NCBI RefSeq assembly: GCF_026672275.1
Contig: NZ_JANQCD010000042.1
Coordinates: 1-35,411 of the forward strand
Length of the DNA stretch: 35,411 nt
Direction of reading: 5' to 3'
Origin: Marinifilum sp. D737
GTDB lineage: Bacteria > Bacteroidota > Bacteroidia > Bacteroidales > Marinifilaceae
In this document: one piece after another, positions 1 to 8,357 of the stretch
Layout of the letters: every line of letters starts with the position of its first letter
Position numbering within the stretch: position 1 is the first letter of the stretch
Notes under the pieces: generated by a model
What the model was told of the DNA's origin: nothing
The model's database searches: none
What the model saw: the letters and a program-made list of their open reading frames with translations, nothing else
Translations under genes and position numbers: made by a program

Positions 1-3000
1 ATTGCTGTTATCAGTTGGCGTAAAGATAATCTCTACAGATTTTGTTCCTGCGTTTGGCGTTGCTGATGGATTTGCAAAAGCAAAGCTTCCGTCCACACTG
101 GCAGTTCCTCCTGTAAGGATTGATTCATTTAATGCTTGTCCGTAAGTAATTGTACTTGCCGTTGGCCATTCACTTACATTTGGCGTTGCTTTGTTGACAG
201 TTAGTTTTCCCGGGACATAAGTTATGTCGTAATGCGCAGAACTTAATCCTAAGGGAACAATATTATCGCCTTCTACATTAAAGCTTAAAGTTCCTTCCAA
301 ATCATCAGAAGTGTGATCATGAACAAAGCCCTCATAAGTTACGGTGAAGTCAGGCAGGGGATCTCCATAGGTCATGCTGGCATCCTGTGCTGTGATTGTT
401 AATGGATGCTGGATTGGATTTACACTAAGCGTGAACGAAAATTCTTCACTGGTATATTTTCCATCCGAGACTTGGGTTTTCACCTGTAAATCTCCAAAGA
501 AATAGGGAGCAGGAGTGAGTTTAGAATTGCTGACCGTATAATTATCGCCTCCCAGATAAGTAAAAGTGTAGGCTGCTGCCGGATCATTATCATCATCCTT
601 CACGGTAAACCACTCAGGAAGAAAAGTCAAACTGCTATTCTCATCAACAGAAATATCCTGAACGCTTTCTATTGATGGTTGATGAAAGTTGGCTCTTGAC
701 AATTGGCGGGAGCAAAGAATTTTGTATTCCCCTCTTTTCAGGTAGTATTGCTGACTGGTGCTTGATACATTTATGTTACTGCCATCTTCAAAGTTGTACC
801 AGGTTCCTGTGGAGCCAAAGTGAGGGGTGATGTTACCATCGCTTTCACCAAAGTTTCCAATCACGATAAGTTGAAAGCCTTCATCCGATTTTGTTTTGCC
901 ATTTAAGGTGATGCGTTTCATTGCACCGGAAATGTCAAAATCCTGGGTCTGATCATTATTATAAAGATTGTATGTATTTCGAAGATGAAACAGATCAGCA
1001 TAGAATTCATACAGGCCTTTACGTTGTGCATTCTCGAAATAATCCCAGCGCACTGGTTTCTTTCCGGTTCTTCCATTGTAATCAATACTGTAATCGTAGC
1101 CTAGTTCTCCAAACTGCCAAACCATTCTTGCTCCCGGGAGCAGCAGGTTGAATGCCGCCGACGCTTTTAGTCTGGGAACGATAATTTCCAGTTGAGCGTC
1201 GGTAGGTTGCTGGTATTTGTCAAACGATCCGGCATTGACATCCCTACCGTATTTTAGTGCTTTAAAAGCCAGGCGCTCTTCGTCGTGGCTTTCCATATAA
1301 CTCATCAGGTTGGCGTATTGATAGGATATGTTTCGATAGTAGGCTTGGGAAAGGTCGATATTACCACTCCATCCCATGGCCATCTCTTCGTATTTTTCCG
1401 AGATTCCTTTTCCTCCCCACATCAGGATTCCTTCGTTGGCCAATTCACTGTCTTCGCTGGCATCTGCCAGGTGTTCAAATACGGCAATCGTTCCCGGATG
1501 CTTGCTTCTCATGCTACTCACCATTCTTTTGAGAATTCCAATGCGTTGAGCATCGTATGTACTACCCCAACTATCTTCAGGGTAACTTGTGTTGCTAAAT
1601 CCTTTCGTGAAATCAAATCGGAATCCATCAAAATGGTATTCGTCAATCCAGAAATTCAAAATAGAATCTACCAAATTTTGAGTGTGTTCGCTGGTATGGT
1701 TGAAATCGGCTCCCCAATGTGCTCCCGGATTTTGAAAGTTGTGATTCTCATTGTACCAGGGGTTATGCACCGCCGGACGGTTGTCTGTACTGTTCCAATA
1801 CATTTTTGCCAACGGACTGGAATAAAAAGAGTGATTCAAAACCATGTCGTTAATTACCGCTATTCCTTTCTCGTGGGCCTGATCGATAAAACTTTTCAGA
1901 TCATTCTTGGTACCATAAGCTTTATCGGGGGCAAAGTAAAAATTAGGATTGTAACCCCAGCTGTCGTTTCCTTCGAATTCACTTACCGGCATTAAATGAA
2001 TGCAATTGATTCCCATGTCTTTAAGATAATCCAACTTTTCTGCAGCAGCTTTGTAGTTTCCTTCAGTCGTAAAATCGCGGATGTGAAGTTCGTAAACATT
2101 TAAATCATTATGAGACGGAACAGTAAAATTACTAACCTGCCATTGATAAGCAGACTGTCCGGTTTGCAAAACAGATGCGCGATCGCTGGCTTTTCCGCCT
2201 GGATAGCTTATTAATCCTGGATAAGTGCTTGATGAAATGTATTGATCATCTGGGTCGCTCACTTTTTCGGTATAAGGATCGGCAAGTTGCAGGTAACCAT
2301 CAATTAAATACTGGAAAACATATTCTTGTCCGGCAGTTAATCCTTCCAAAGTAATCCACCAGTAATTACCATTCGTTGTTTTCTTCATTTTGCTGCTTTC
2401 GCTCGCGCTCCAGTTGTTGAAATCACCCAATACGTGAACTACCGATTTGGCAGGAACAGATTGACTACCATATACATTTCCATAACCATCTTTGTAAGTG
2501 ATAGAGGTAGGTGTATGCAGAATCAAGGTTGCCTTGGTATCATCATCGGTCAGGCCGTCAATATCCTTATGGTAGATGATTCCTTTCTGTCCTGTTTTTA
2601 CCCACGATGGAAGGTCTTCCACAGTAACAGACGAATAGGCTTCCATCGCAATGGTTTTTTCCTTGATAGTACTTCCATTGTTTGCACGGATAAGAATCGT
2701 ATGTGATCCTGCGGTTGTAAAACTATGGTTTACTGTGCTTGTTGTTATCGACGAAGCCGTATGTATGGATTGGTTATCAGCGAATACTTCAACGCTTGCA
2801 CTTTCGGAAGTGGTGAAGTTGATCTCGAAAGAAGCTTCGGTTTCTACTGTCTTTTCCTGATCATTGGGATGGACGATGCTAATGTAAAATTCTGGGTCGG
2901 TTTCCAGGTAATAGTCCTTGTCCTCTTCATTTTTCTGTACAATCGATCCATCCTGGTTTCTGAAGAGTAAACCAATGCGAAACAGGTTTTCATTCGGATC

Positions 3001-4572
3001 GCTGATTCCAAAGTAAGTTGATGGAGTAAGCGTAATCTGCCATACTCCAGATGATATTTCAGTCAGTTGTCCTTTGGTATTATCTCCCCACTGCGCCTGA
3101 CCTACGTAATCGGCAGTGGTTTTTCCCGGCCCTGAGGTAACGGCCCAACTGTGCATGTAGATATTGCTTTCGGCTTGTAATTTCTTTCCCGGAGCAATGC
3201 CAGGTCTGAAGATGATGGTAATTTCATCCGATATTTTCGGAAGAGCGGGACTGATCTCAATCCAATCGGGGATGCTTGCAGCTTGCAGAGACAGGCTGTA
3301 GTTGGATCCGCTGTTGTCTTCTTTTAAAGTACCGTCGGCCGATCTGAACAGAAATTCCAATCCGGTTACCTCTTCTCCCGGAAGCAGGCTGGCAAAATCA
3401 GAGGTGGGCGTAAAACTAAAGGTCCACTGGTTGGCAGAACTTCCCTCACTCATGATACCCACATTATCATCTTCACCCCAGTTTCCTATCCATTCTTTTT
3501 CCCCGGATGTTGTGCTTACTCCATAATGCAGATACACTTTTGATGCATTTTCAAGAGCAGTTCCTTTGGCATTAAAGGTAATGTTTACCTGCTGATCGGC
3601 AGATGGGTTTTCCGGAGAGGTTACCACCACCGGAGGATCGGCAATTGTAATGCTTACCGTATAGTCTTTTGTTGAATTGTCTTCAGCTGTTACGGTATAG
3701 GTTTGTTGACTCGTAAAATCTGTTGTAGTACCTGATGAGGGAGAAACAGAAGCCTTTGGCGATACCTCAATTGTTGGGGCGACCTGGCTTAGATCAACAT
3801 TGGTGTTGTAAGGTAATGTTAAATTAATGGTATTCTCGCCAATGGTGGCATCCATACCATCAACAGTAAACCGGGTAATGTCTTTGGCATTACTCAATTG
3901 CGATACAGTAACCGTATAGGTGCTTTTACTACCGTTTTCGGCAGTTACGGTGTACTGAACTGGTGAAGAAAAATCCTGTGCTACACCCGAAGCAGGTGAC
4001 ACACTGGCATGTTCTGAAACTACAATTACCGGACTTAAACTTGTTATATCTGTGCCTGCATCTATTTGTAAGGCGATTTGGTCTACCGAAATCTGGCCTT
4101 CCTGATTGTTGATGGAAAAAGAAGTAATCTCTTTTCCGGTATGAAATACATGTGCTTCGGTAAGTGTCAGTCCCAAATCAGTAGTTTTGTTGTTTTCACC
4201 ACCATTATACTGGTTTCTAAATATCAAATCGATACTGTAAACGGTAGTCCCTTCGCTTAAGGAGAAATACTCTTTTGGAGTAATCGTTTTCTTCCACACT
4301 TTTGTTCCTTCGTGAGCAGTCATTTCCTGGCTGTCGTTTAGGTTAGAGAAAGCATCGTTTACATTTTGCCAGTGACCTGCATTGGTGTTTACCCCCGCAT
4401 GCATATAAATCCTGGCTTCACCATCGGTCCAGAAATTAGAAGTCTCCTTGTCAAAGTAGATGGTAATCTCATCGTTGATCGTTGCATTGCTTGGTTCAAC
4501 CCATACTCTTTGGGCCATTCCGTTCAGGAGATATCCTGAAAGGAAAATAAAAAGAAGTAAAGTTTTTCTCAT
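1..4572 (-). CDS. secreted multi-modular GH13 alpha-amylase-type glycosidase (3' end outside window)
   Basis: The reading frame is open from an ATG at 4572 to the left edge (1524 codons), so the C-terminus is missing. A signal peptide (about residues 1-21, ending MAQ) indicates export. About residues 22-145 form a beta-sandwich-like module. Two DUF5018-like repeats follow (about 150-310), each with a YTVTAE signature, then two more copies of the first module type (about 310-560). A CBM48-like E-set domain lies near 705-765 (GDFNNW). The catalytic GH13 barrel spans roughly 800-1200 and all four conserved regions are visible: DMVLNH (D909), GFRFDF (nucleophile D987), FEHL (acid/base E1033) and ESHD (D1097). 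It is therefore predicted to be an active alpha-glucan hydrolase. After the barrel come Ig-like and MBG-type repeats (about 1390-1524), typical of Bacteroidota surface proteins; a sorting domain may follow off-window. No Sus transporter genes are visible nearby. GH13 is secure; exact substrate (starch, pullulan or glycogen) is not. Confidence 0.93.
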   Translation of the reverse strand, partial: MRKTLLLFIFLSGYLLNGMAQRVWVEPSNATINDEITIYFDKETSNFWTDGEARIYMHAGVNTNAGHWQNVNDAFSNLNDSQEMTAHEGTKVWKKTITPKEYFSLSEGTTVYSIDLIFRNQYNGGENNKTTDLGLTLTEAHVFHTGKEITSFSINNQEGQISVDQIALQIDAGTDITSLSPVIVVSEHASVSPASGVAQDFSSPVQYTVTAENGSKSTYTVTVSQLSNAKDITRFTVDGMDATIGENTINLTLPYNTNVDLSQVAPTIEVSPKASVSPSSGTTTDFTSQQTYTVTAEDNSTKDYTVSITIADPPVVVTSPENPSADQQVNITFNAKGTALENASKVYLHYGVSTTSGEKEWIGNWGEDDNVGIMSEGSSANQWTFSFTPTSDFASLLPGEEVTGLEFLFRSADGTLKEDNSGSNYSLSLQAASIPDWIEISPALPKISDEITIIFRPGIAPGKKLQAESNIYMHSWAVTSGPGKTTADYVGQAQWGDNTKGQLTEISSGVWQITLTPSTYFGISDPNENLFRIGLLFRNQDGSIVQKNEEDKDYYLETDPEFYISIVHPNDQEKTVETEASFEINFTTSESASVEVFADNQSIHTASSITTSTVNHSFTTAGSHTILIRANNGSTIKEKTIAMEAYSSVTVEDLPSWVKTGQKGIIYHKDIDGLTDDDTKATLILHTPTSITYKDGYGNVYGSQSVPAKSVVHVLGDFNNWSASESSKMKKTTNGNYWWITLEGLTAGQEYVFQYLIDGYLQLADPYTEKVSDPDDQYISSSTYPGLISYPGGKASDRASVLQTGQSAYQWQVSNFTVPSHNDLNVYELHIRDFTTEGNYKAAAEKLDYLKDMGINCIHLMPVSEFEGNDSWGYNPNFYFAPDKAYGTKNDLKSFIDQAHEKGIAVINDMVLNHSFYSSPLAKMYWNSTDNRPAVHNPWYNENHNFQNPGAHWGADFNHTSEHTQNLVDSILNFWIDEYHFDGFRFDFTKGFSNTSYPEDSWGSTYDAQRIGILKRMVSSMRSKHPGTIAVFEHLADASEDSELANEGILMWGGKGISEKYEEMAMGWSGNIDLSQAYYRNISYQYANLMSYMESHDEERLAFKALKYGRDVNAGSFDKYQQPTDAQLEIIVPRLKASAAFNLLLPGARMVWQFGELGYDYSIDYNGRTGKKPVRWDYFENAQRKGLYEFYADLFHLRNTYNLYNNDQTQDFDISGAMKRITLNGKTKSDEGFQLIVIGNFGESDGNITPHFGSTGTWYNFEDGSNINVSSTSQQYYLKRGEYKILCSRQLSRANFHQPSIESVQDISVDENSSLTFLPEWFTVKDDDNDPAAAYTFTYLGGDNYTVSNSKLTPAPYFFGDLQVKTQVSDGKYTSEEFSFTLSVNPIQHPLTITAQDASMTYGDPLPDFTVTYEGFVHDHTSDDLEGTLSFNVEGDNIVPLGLSSAHYDITYVPGKLTVNKATPNVSEWPTASTITYGQALNESILTGGTASVDGSFAFANPSATPNAGTKSVEIIFTPTDNSN

Positions 4573-4601
4573 ACGTTGTAATTCTAGGATTAGATGGGAG
4601 T

Positions 4602-4609
4602 CAAAAATA
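4602..4609 (-). promoter_or_regulatory. -7 element upstream of the amylase gene
   Basis: On the minus strand this reads TATTTTTG, a match to the Bacteroidota -7 consensus TAnnTTTG, about 30 bp before the ATG at 4572. No good TTTG -33 box sits 19-21 bp further upstream, which would suit a promoter that needs an activator. This is inferred from motif only. Confidence 0.4.
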
Positions 4610-4638
4610 AGATAATGAGTGGTTTAAGTCTTTTCTAT

Positions 4639-4688
4639 CGTTTGCGTTATGACGATTTTTTTCTGCAAACGATCCCGCAAACGTTTGT
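4639..4688. promoter_or_regulatory. possible LacI-type operator cluster upstream of the amylase gene
   Basis: Within 50 bp there are three heptamers: CGTTTGC at 4639-4645, and GCAAACG at 4665-4671 and 4677-4683. The last is part of the perfect palindrome CAAACGTTTG at 4678-4687. A central CG dyad is typical of LacI/CcpA-family operators, which often control polysaccharide-use genes. The cluster lies just upstream of the -7 element of the amylase gene, so it could equally be an activator site. The rest of 4573-4875 shows no gene. Confidence 0.4.
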
Positions 4689-4875
4689 TGAAAACATTAT
4701 TTTTGATGAATTTTTTGAAGCCCCTGTGAAGTAGTTATAATAGAATCCAGATAACCCATTTAAGAGTACTGCTTTTTGTTCTAAATTAGAATCATTTTAA
4801 AGAAAAACTTGCACAATTCGCAGATTTGTACGAGATTAAATCATTCAGTTAAATCTTAAAAATAAAATATCAGTA

Positions 4876-5394
4876 ATGAATATTATACTTGAAACCGACC
4901 GACTTTACCTACGCGAAATACTTCCTGAAGACGATGAAAGAATGTTTGAAATGGATTCCGATCCTGAAGTTTATAAGTTCTTGGGAAGAAAACCGATTAG
5001 AGACATCAACCAAAGCAGAAAGATGATTGAAAATATCATTCGCCAATACAAAGAAAATGGTATTGGTCGTTGGGCAATTATCGATAAGAAAACGCATGAT
5101 TTTATGGGCTGGACAGGTTTTAAACTCGAAAAAGAAGAGTTGAACGGATACAGCAATTATTACGATTTGCGATTTCGTTTGCTGCGCAAATATTGGGGCA
5201 AAGGCTACATTACCGAAGCAAGCAGGGCTGCCATTGAATATGCTTTCGAAAAGCTGGATATCAAAGAAATTTGCAGCATGACTTTGGTAAACAACGAAAA
5301 ATCACAAAAAGTACTTGATAAGCTAGGATTGAAATTGGTAGATAAGTTCATGTATCAAGGCGATGAGATTACTTGGTACAAAAGAACACGGTAA
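4876..5394 (+). CDS. GNAT-family N-acetyltransferase (RimJ/RimL-like)
   Basis: 172 aa, the usual length for a single-domain GNAT. It opens with LETDRLYLREI, the classic first strand and helix of RimJ/RimL-like acetyltransferases. It carries the acetyl-CoA pyrophosphate-binding loop RKYWGKGYITEA near residues 108-119, followed by a C-terminal segment containing VNNEKSQKVLDKLG, also typical of the family. The predicted reaction is transfer of acetyl from acetyl-CoA to an amine, either a protein N-terminus or a small molecule; the acceptor cannot be read from sequence. There is no Shine-Dalgarno motif before the ATG, as is normal in this phylum. It stands alone, reading away from the amylase gene and converging on the four-helix gene. 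Confidence 0.92.
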   Translation: MNIILETDRLYLREILPEDDERMFEMDSDPEVYKFLGRKPIRDINQSRKMIENIIRQYKENGIGRWAIIDKKTHDFMGWTGFKLEKEELNGYSNYYDLRFRLLRKYWGKGYITEASRAAIEYAFEKLDIKEICSMTLVNNEKSQKVLDKLGLKLVDKFMYQGDEITWYKRTR

Positions 5395-5401
5395 TGTGAA
5401 A

Positions 5402-5426
5402 TTAATAATGAGTAATGAATAATAAT
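5402..5426 (+). repeat. 25-bp inverted repeat, left arm, beside the four-helix gene
   Basis: This AT-rich 25-mer is the reverse complement of 5815-5839 with a single mismatch (24/25). The two arms enclose the four-helix-bundle gene (5431-5778). Confidence 0.75.
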
Positions 5427-5430
5427 TGCT

Positions 5431-5778
5431 TCAATTTTTAGAGCTTTTAATGATTTTGTAAAGAATCTTTAAAAGTTCTTTGTTTTCTTGATAAAGAGAG
5501 TTGAATAATTTTTCTTCAATGATTGTGGTATCCTTTAAAATTCGCAACCAGTAATCTGTTTCACGAGATTCTTTATAGGCAATTGACATTTTCGCACGAA
5601 ACTCCTTTTTCGAGATACCCCCGACAGCTTCTTCTACAATTGCTCCAATTGATGTTCCACTGCGCAGAATTTGCTTTGAAAGAACAAATTCTGTTTTCTC
5701 TTGCGTTAAAAACTGATTCAGTTTGACAATTCTAACCGCAAATGCATATGATTTTGCAAGAATGATATTATCCTTCAT
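5431..5778 (-). CDS. four-helix-bundle protein (23S rRNA-intervening-sequence protein family)
   Basis: 115 aa, mostly helical, with the family landmarks SYAFAVRIVKL near the start, QILRSGTSIGAIVEEA in the middle and KESRETDYWLRIL in the third helix. These match the family first found as an ORF inside 23S rRNA intervening sequences (four-helix bundle, pentamer-forming). In Bacteroidota the genes are usually free-standing in intergenic DNA, as here. The biochemical role is unknown; the basic helices are often taken to suggest nucleic-acid binding, but no activity can be claimed. It is framed by inverted repeats at 5402-5426 and 5815-5839, which suggests the gene moves, or once moved, as a small cassette. 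Confidence 0.9.
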   Translation of the reverse strand: MKDNIILAKSYAFAVRIVKLNQFLTQEKTEFVLSKQILRSGTSIGAIVEEAVGGISKKEFRAKMSIAYKESRETDYWLRILKDTTIIEEKLFNSLYQENKELLKILYKIIKSSKN

Positions 5779-5814
5779 AGATCAATGGATTGATGCAATT
5801 AAAATTAATTAAAT

Positions 5815-5839
5815 ATTATTATTCATTACACATTATTAA
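5815..5839 (-). repeat. 25-bp inverted repeat, right arm, beside the four-helix gene
   Basis: Partner of 5402-5426 (24/25 match in inverted orientation). It lies between the start of the four-helix gene and the end of the permease operon. Confidence 0.75.
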
Positions 5840-5850
5840 TTACTAATTGA

Positions 5851-5872
5851 GCTTCGCTATTCATAGCGAAGC
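5851..5872 (-). terminator. hairpin overlapping the stop codon of the last permease
   Basis: GCTTCGCTAT, a TC loop, then ATAGCGAAGC form a perfect 10-bp stem. One arm is made of the codons for the conserved C-terminal SLRYE end and the other follows directly after the stop. No strong U-tract follows on the minus strand, so it may act as an mRNA 3'-end stabiliser or a weak terminator rather than a classical intrinsic terminator. Confidence 0.55.
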
Positions 5873-8262
5873 GATTCTACAGGATTTCTTTTGGCAGTTC
5901 TCCACGATTGCCATGTAACAGTTGTGATTGCAATGGCAATGGCAATGATTCCCGACAGTGCAAAAACCCACCAGTTTAATTCGGTTTTGTAGGCGAAGTT
6001 TTGGAGCCAAATGTTCATTACATACCAGGCAATAGGGCAAGCCAAAACAAATGCAACAATTACCCACTTTAGAAATTTGATATTCAACATTTGAATGATT
6101 TCGTAGGTTTTGGCTCCATTGGTTTTTCTTATCCCAATTTCCTTGGTTTTTTGTCTCACTACAAAGCCTACAATGCCAAGCATACCCAGTATGCTAATGA
6201 TAATACTTAGAATGGTAAATGCCTTGGTAGTGTTCTTTAAATGATTTTCATTGCGATATTCTGCTTCCAATAAATCATCGAAGAATTGAAAAGAAAACTC
6301 TCTGTCTTCACGATGCTTTTTGTATGTATCTCGAATATAAGCAATGCTTTCTTTACGCTTGTTTTGGGAAATCCTGATGTTCATTGTCATGATTTGTTCA
6401 GGAGAATTCATTAACACCAAAGGCTCAATTCTGTGATGTAATGATTTAAAATGAAAATCTTTTACTACTCCAACAATCTCATTGTTTCCAATTCTTTGAC
6501 CAATAGGATCTTCGAAGCCAAATAGTTTTTCTGCACTTTCGTTTATCACCACAGGGAATGAAAAAGTGTGATCATCCGATTTTTTTTTCATTTCTTCCCA
6601 ATAGGCAGAATAGTTCATATTTAAGAACTCACCTTTTGTGAGTTTCAGTTCGTAATTATTGGCAAATTCATCGTCAACATGAAGAATAACTGCTTGAATA
6701 CTATCTTTTACTCCATTGTTGTCGATAACAAAATTTGAGCGAAAACCTCCATGCATAGGAGCATAAGTACTTGCCGATGCAGATAGTATGTTAGGGTTTT
6801 GCAAGAGTTCATTTTTGAAGGAATTGCTATCGTACCATAAGCCTGTAGGAACAACTAGCATGTTGCTATGGTTGATTCCCAGATCTTTGGTGGTAATGAA
6901 ATGAAATTGCTTCATAAAGACTCCTGAAACCGAAATGGAAAAAATGGCAATTGCAAACTGGATAACAATGAGTAAATTCATTAGTCCAATATTTCCACCA
7001 CTGTAGTTTTTGGCTTTTAAAATCTGAACAGGATTTAATTTCGACAAGTAAATGGAAGGGTACAAACCAGCTGCTATTGCTGTAAATACAATTAGCAGAA
7101 ACAAGTATGTAATCAACTGCATCGATAGGCTGATTTGTAACTGCTGTCCTGTAAGTTCATTGAATTTTGGCAGCAATACAAATGCCAAAGCAATGGCAAA
7201 AAATGCAGCCACAAAAGTCTGCAGAAAAGAATTCATCATGAACTGTAGCAATAAACTGTGTCGTTTTGCACCATTTACTTTTTGAATCCCAATTTCTTTG
7301 GCTTGTTCAGAATAGCTTACCGTTGAAAGAATGGTAAAGTTTAAAATCACCATAATAAGGATTAGTAAAGCCAAGCCCGAAAAAATTACAACATACTTGT
7401 AATTGCTGATCTTATTATCAAGCATATTGGTGGTGTAATCAGAGTGGAGATGAATTTCAGATATAGGCTGAAACATCAGCTTGTCCGTTCTATTTGAGTA
7501 TCTGCTAATATGATTGCTTATTCGGCTCAAAAACAGATCGTTTATTTCAGCATTAGTTGAAAGTTTGATATAGGTTCTTATCCAGTAGGAATCTCTCCAC
7601 GAATTTGTTGTGTGATGCATGTTTAGATTGGCTTCAGACAATAAGTATCCAAAATCGATATGCGTATTTCTTGGAATTTTTAAAACTGCACTAACCGTGT
7701 AAATGTTTTCACTGTATTTGTCGCTTACTATTTTTTTACCCAAAGCCGAAGAGTTGCCAAAAAGTTTACGTGCAACTTTTTCGGAAAGCACAATGTTTGA
7801 TTTGTGTTTGAATGCATTTTCGGCATTACCTTCCAGAAATTGAAAGCCATCAAAGATTTTAAAAAAATCAGTATTGGTATAGTATTTTCTTGCTTCAATC
7901 TTTTTTCCATTCTCGAATTGTAGTGGGGAATCTTCCGATGATCCATAAAGATATGTGGCAGCCTCGATTTGTGGATAATCCTTTTTAATGGTTTCCGCAA
8001 TTGGCTGGTACGAAACTGCTGATTTAATAATATCCTCACCTTGCTTTGAGAGTGTTAAAACCCGATAAATTCTGTTGTAATCTGAATGAAATTTCTCAAA
8101 AGTGCTTTGATCGTAAACCCATAAATAAATGAGCAATGAAGCTAAAATTCCTATGGTAAAACCTGTGAAGTTAATGATGCTTAAAACAGGTTTTTTAAGA
8201 ATTAATCGGAGTATGATTTTGAAGCTATAATGCATATGTCTTAATTTACTTTTAATTGACAT
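5857..8262 (-). CDS. FtsX/MacB-type ABC transporter permease, duplicated 8-TM form (paralogue 5)
   Basis: 801 aa, inner-membrane protein. It consists of two FtsX-type halves in tandem. TM1 lies at about residues 25-48, followed by a MacB-like periplasmic domain and a three-helix block (about 288-415). A further TM near 430-452 leads to a second periplasmic domain and the last three TMs (about 683-795). Each half has the cytoplasmic coupling motif: KEIGIQKVNGAK near 322 and KEIGIRKTNGAK near 706. This is the only one of the five paralogues in which both copies are well preserved. It is the last gene of the minus-strand operon, 95 bp after the lipoprotein gene, the widest gap in the operon. It should pair with the ATPase encoded at 19618-20310. 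Substrate unknown; families of this type move lipids, lipoproteins or peptides, or transmit force to the periplasm. Confidence 0.93.
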   Translation of the reverse strand: MSIKSKLRHMHYSFKIILRLILKKPVLSIINFTGFTIGILASLLIYLWVYDQSTFEKFHSDYNRIYRVLTLSKQGEDIIKSAVSYQPIAETIKKDYPQIEAATYLYGSSEDSPLQFENGKKIEARKYYTNTDFFKIFDGFQFLEGNAENAFKHKSNIVLSEKVARKLFGNSSALGKKIVSDKYSENIYTVSAVLKIPRNTHIDFGYLLSEANLNMHHTTNSWRDSYWIRTYIKLSTNAEINDLFLSRISNHISRYSNRTDKLMFQPISEIHLHSDYTTNMLDNKISNYKYVVIFSGLALLILIMVILNFTILSTVSYSEQAKEIGIQKVNGAKRHSLLLQFMMNSFLQTFVAAFFAIALAFVLLPKFNELTGQQLQISLSMQLITYLFLLIVFTAIAAGLYPSIYLSKLNPVQILKAKNYSGGNIGLMNLLIVIQFAIAIFSISVSGVFMKQFHFITTKDLGINHSNMLVVPTGLWYDSNSFKNELLQNPNILSASASTYAPMHGGFRSNFVIDNNGVKDSIQAVILHVDDEFANNYELKLTKGEFLNMNYSAYWEEMKKKSDDHTFSFPVVINESAEKLFGFEDPIGQRIGNNEIVGVVKDFHFKSLHHRIEPLVLMNSPEQIMTMNIRISQNKRKESIAYIRDTYKKHREDREFSFQFFDDLLEAEYRNENHLKNTTKAFTILSIIISILGMLGIVGFVVRQKTKEIGIRKTNGAKTYEIIQMLNIKFLKWVIVAFVLACPIAWYVMNIWLQNFAYKTELNWWVFALSGIIAIAIAITTVTWQSWRTAKRNPVESLRYE

Positions 8263-8357
8263 CCCAATAACTATCGGGAGGAAATCGCCAGTTTTGTCAT
8301 TCCTTTGTATGAGGAGTTTTTCTCATGGCTCGTTTCATTTGAGTGTTTTTAATGGAA

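Noticed and set aside
921-4260. Several plus-strand ORFs of 60-236 codons across the left end
   Set aside because: They lie antisense to one continuous minus-strand frame with intact GH13 motifs and have no recognisable domains, so they are shadows.
8263-8357. Short palindromic CCCAATAACTATCGGG and ATGAG...CTCAT elements between the lipoprotein and last permease genes
   Set aside because: Stems are very short or mismatched and no U-tract follows, so neither a terminator nor an internal promoter can be supported.
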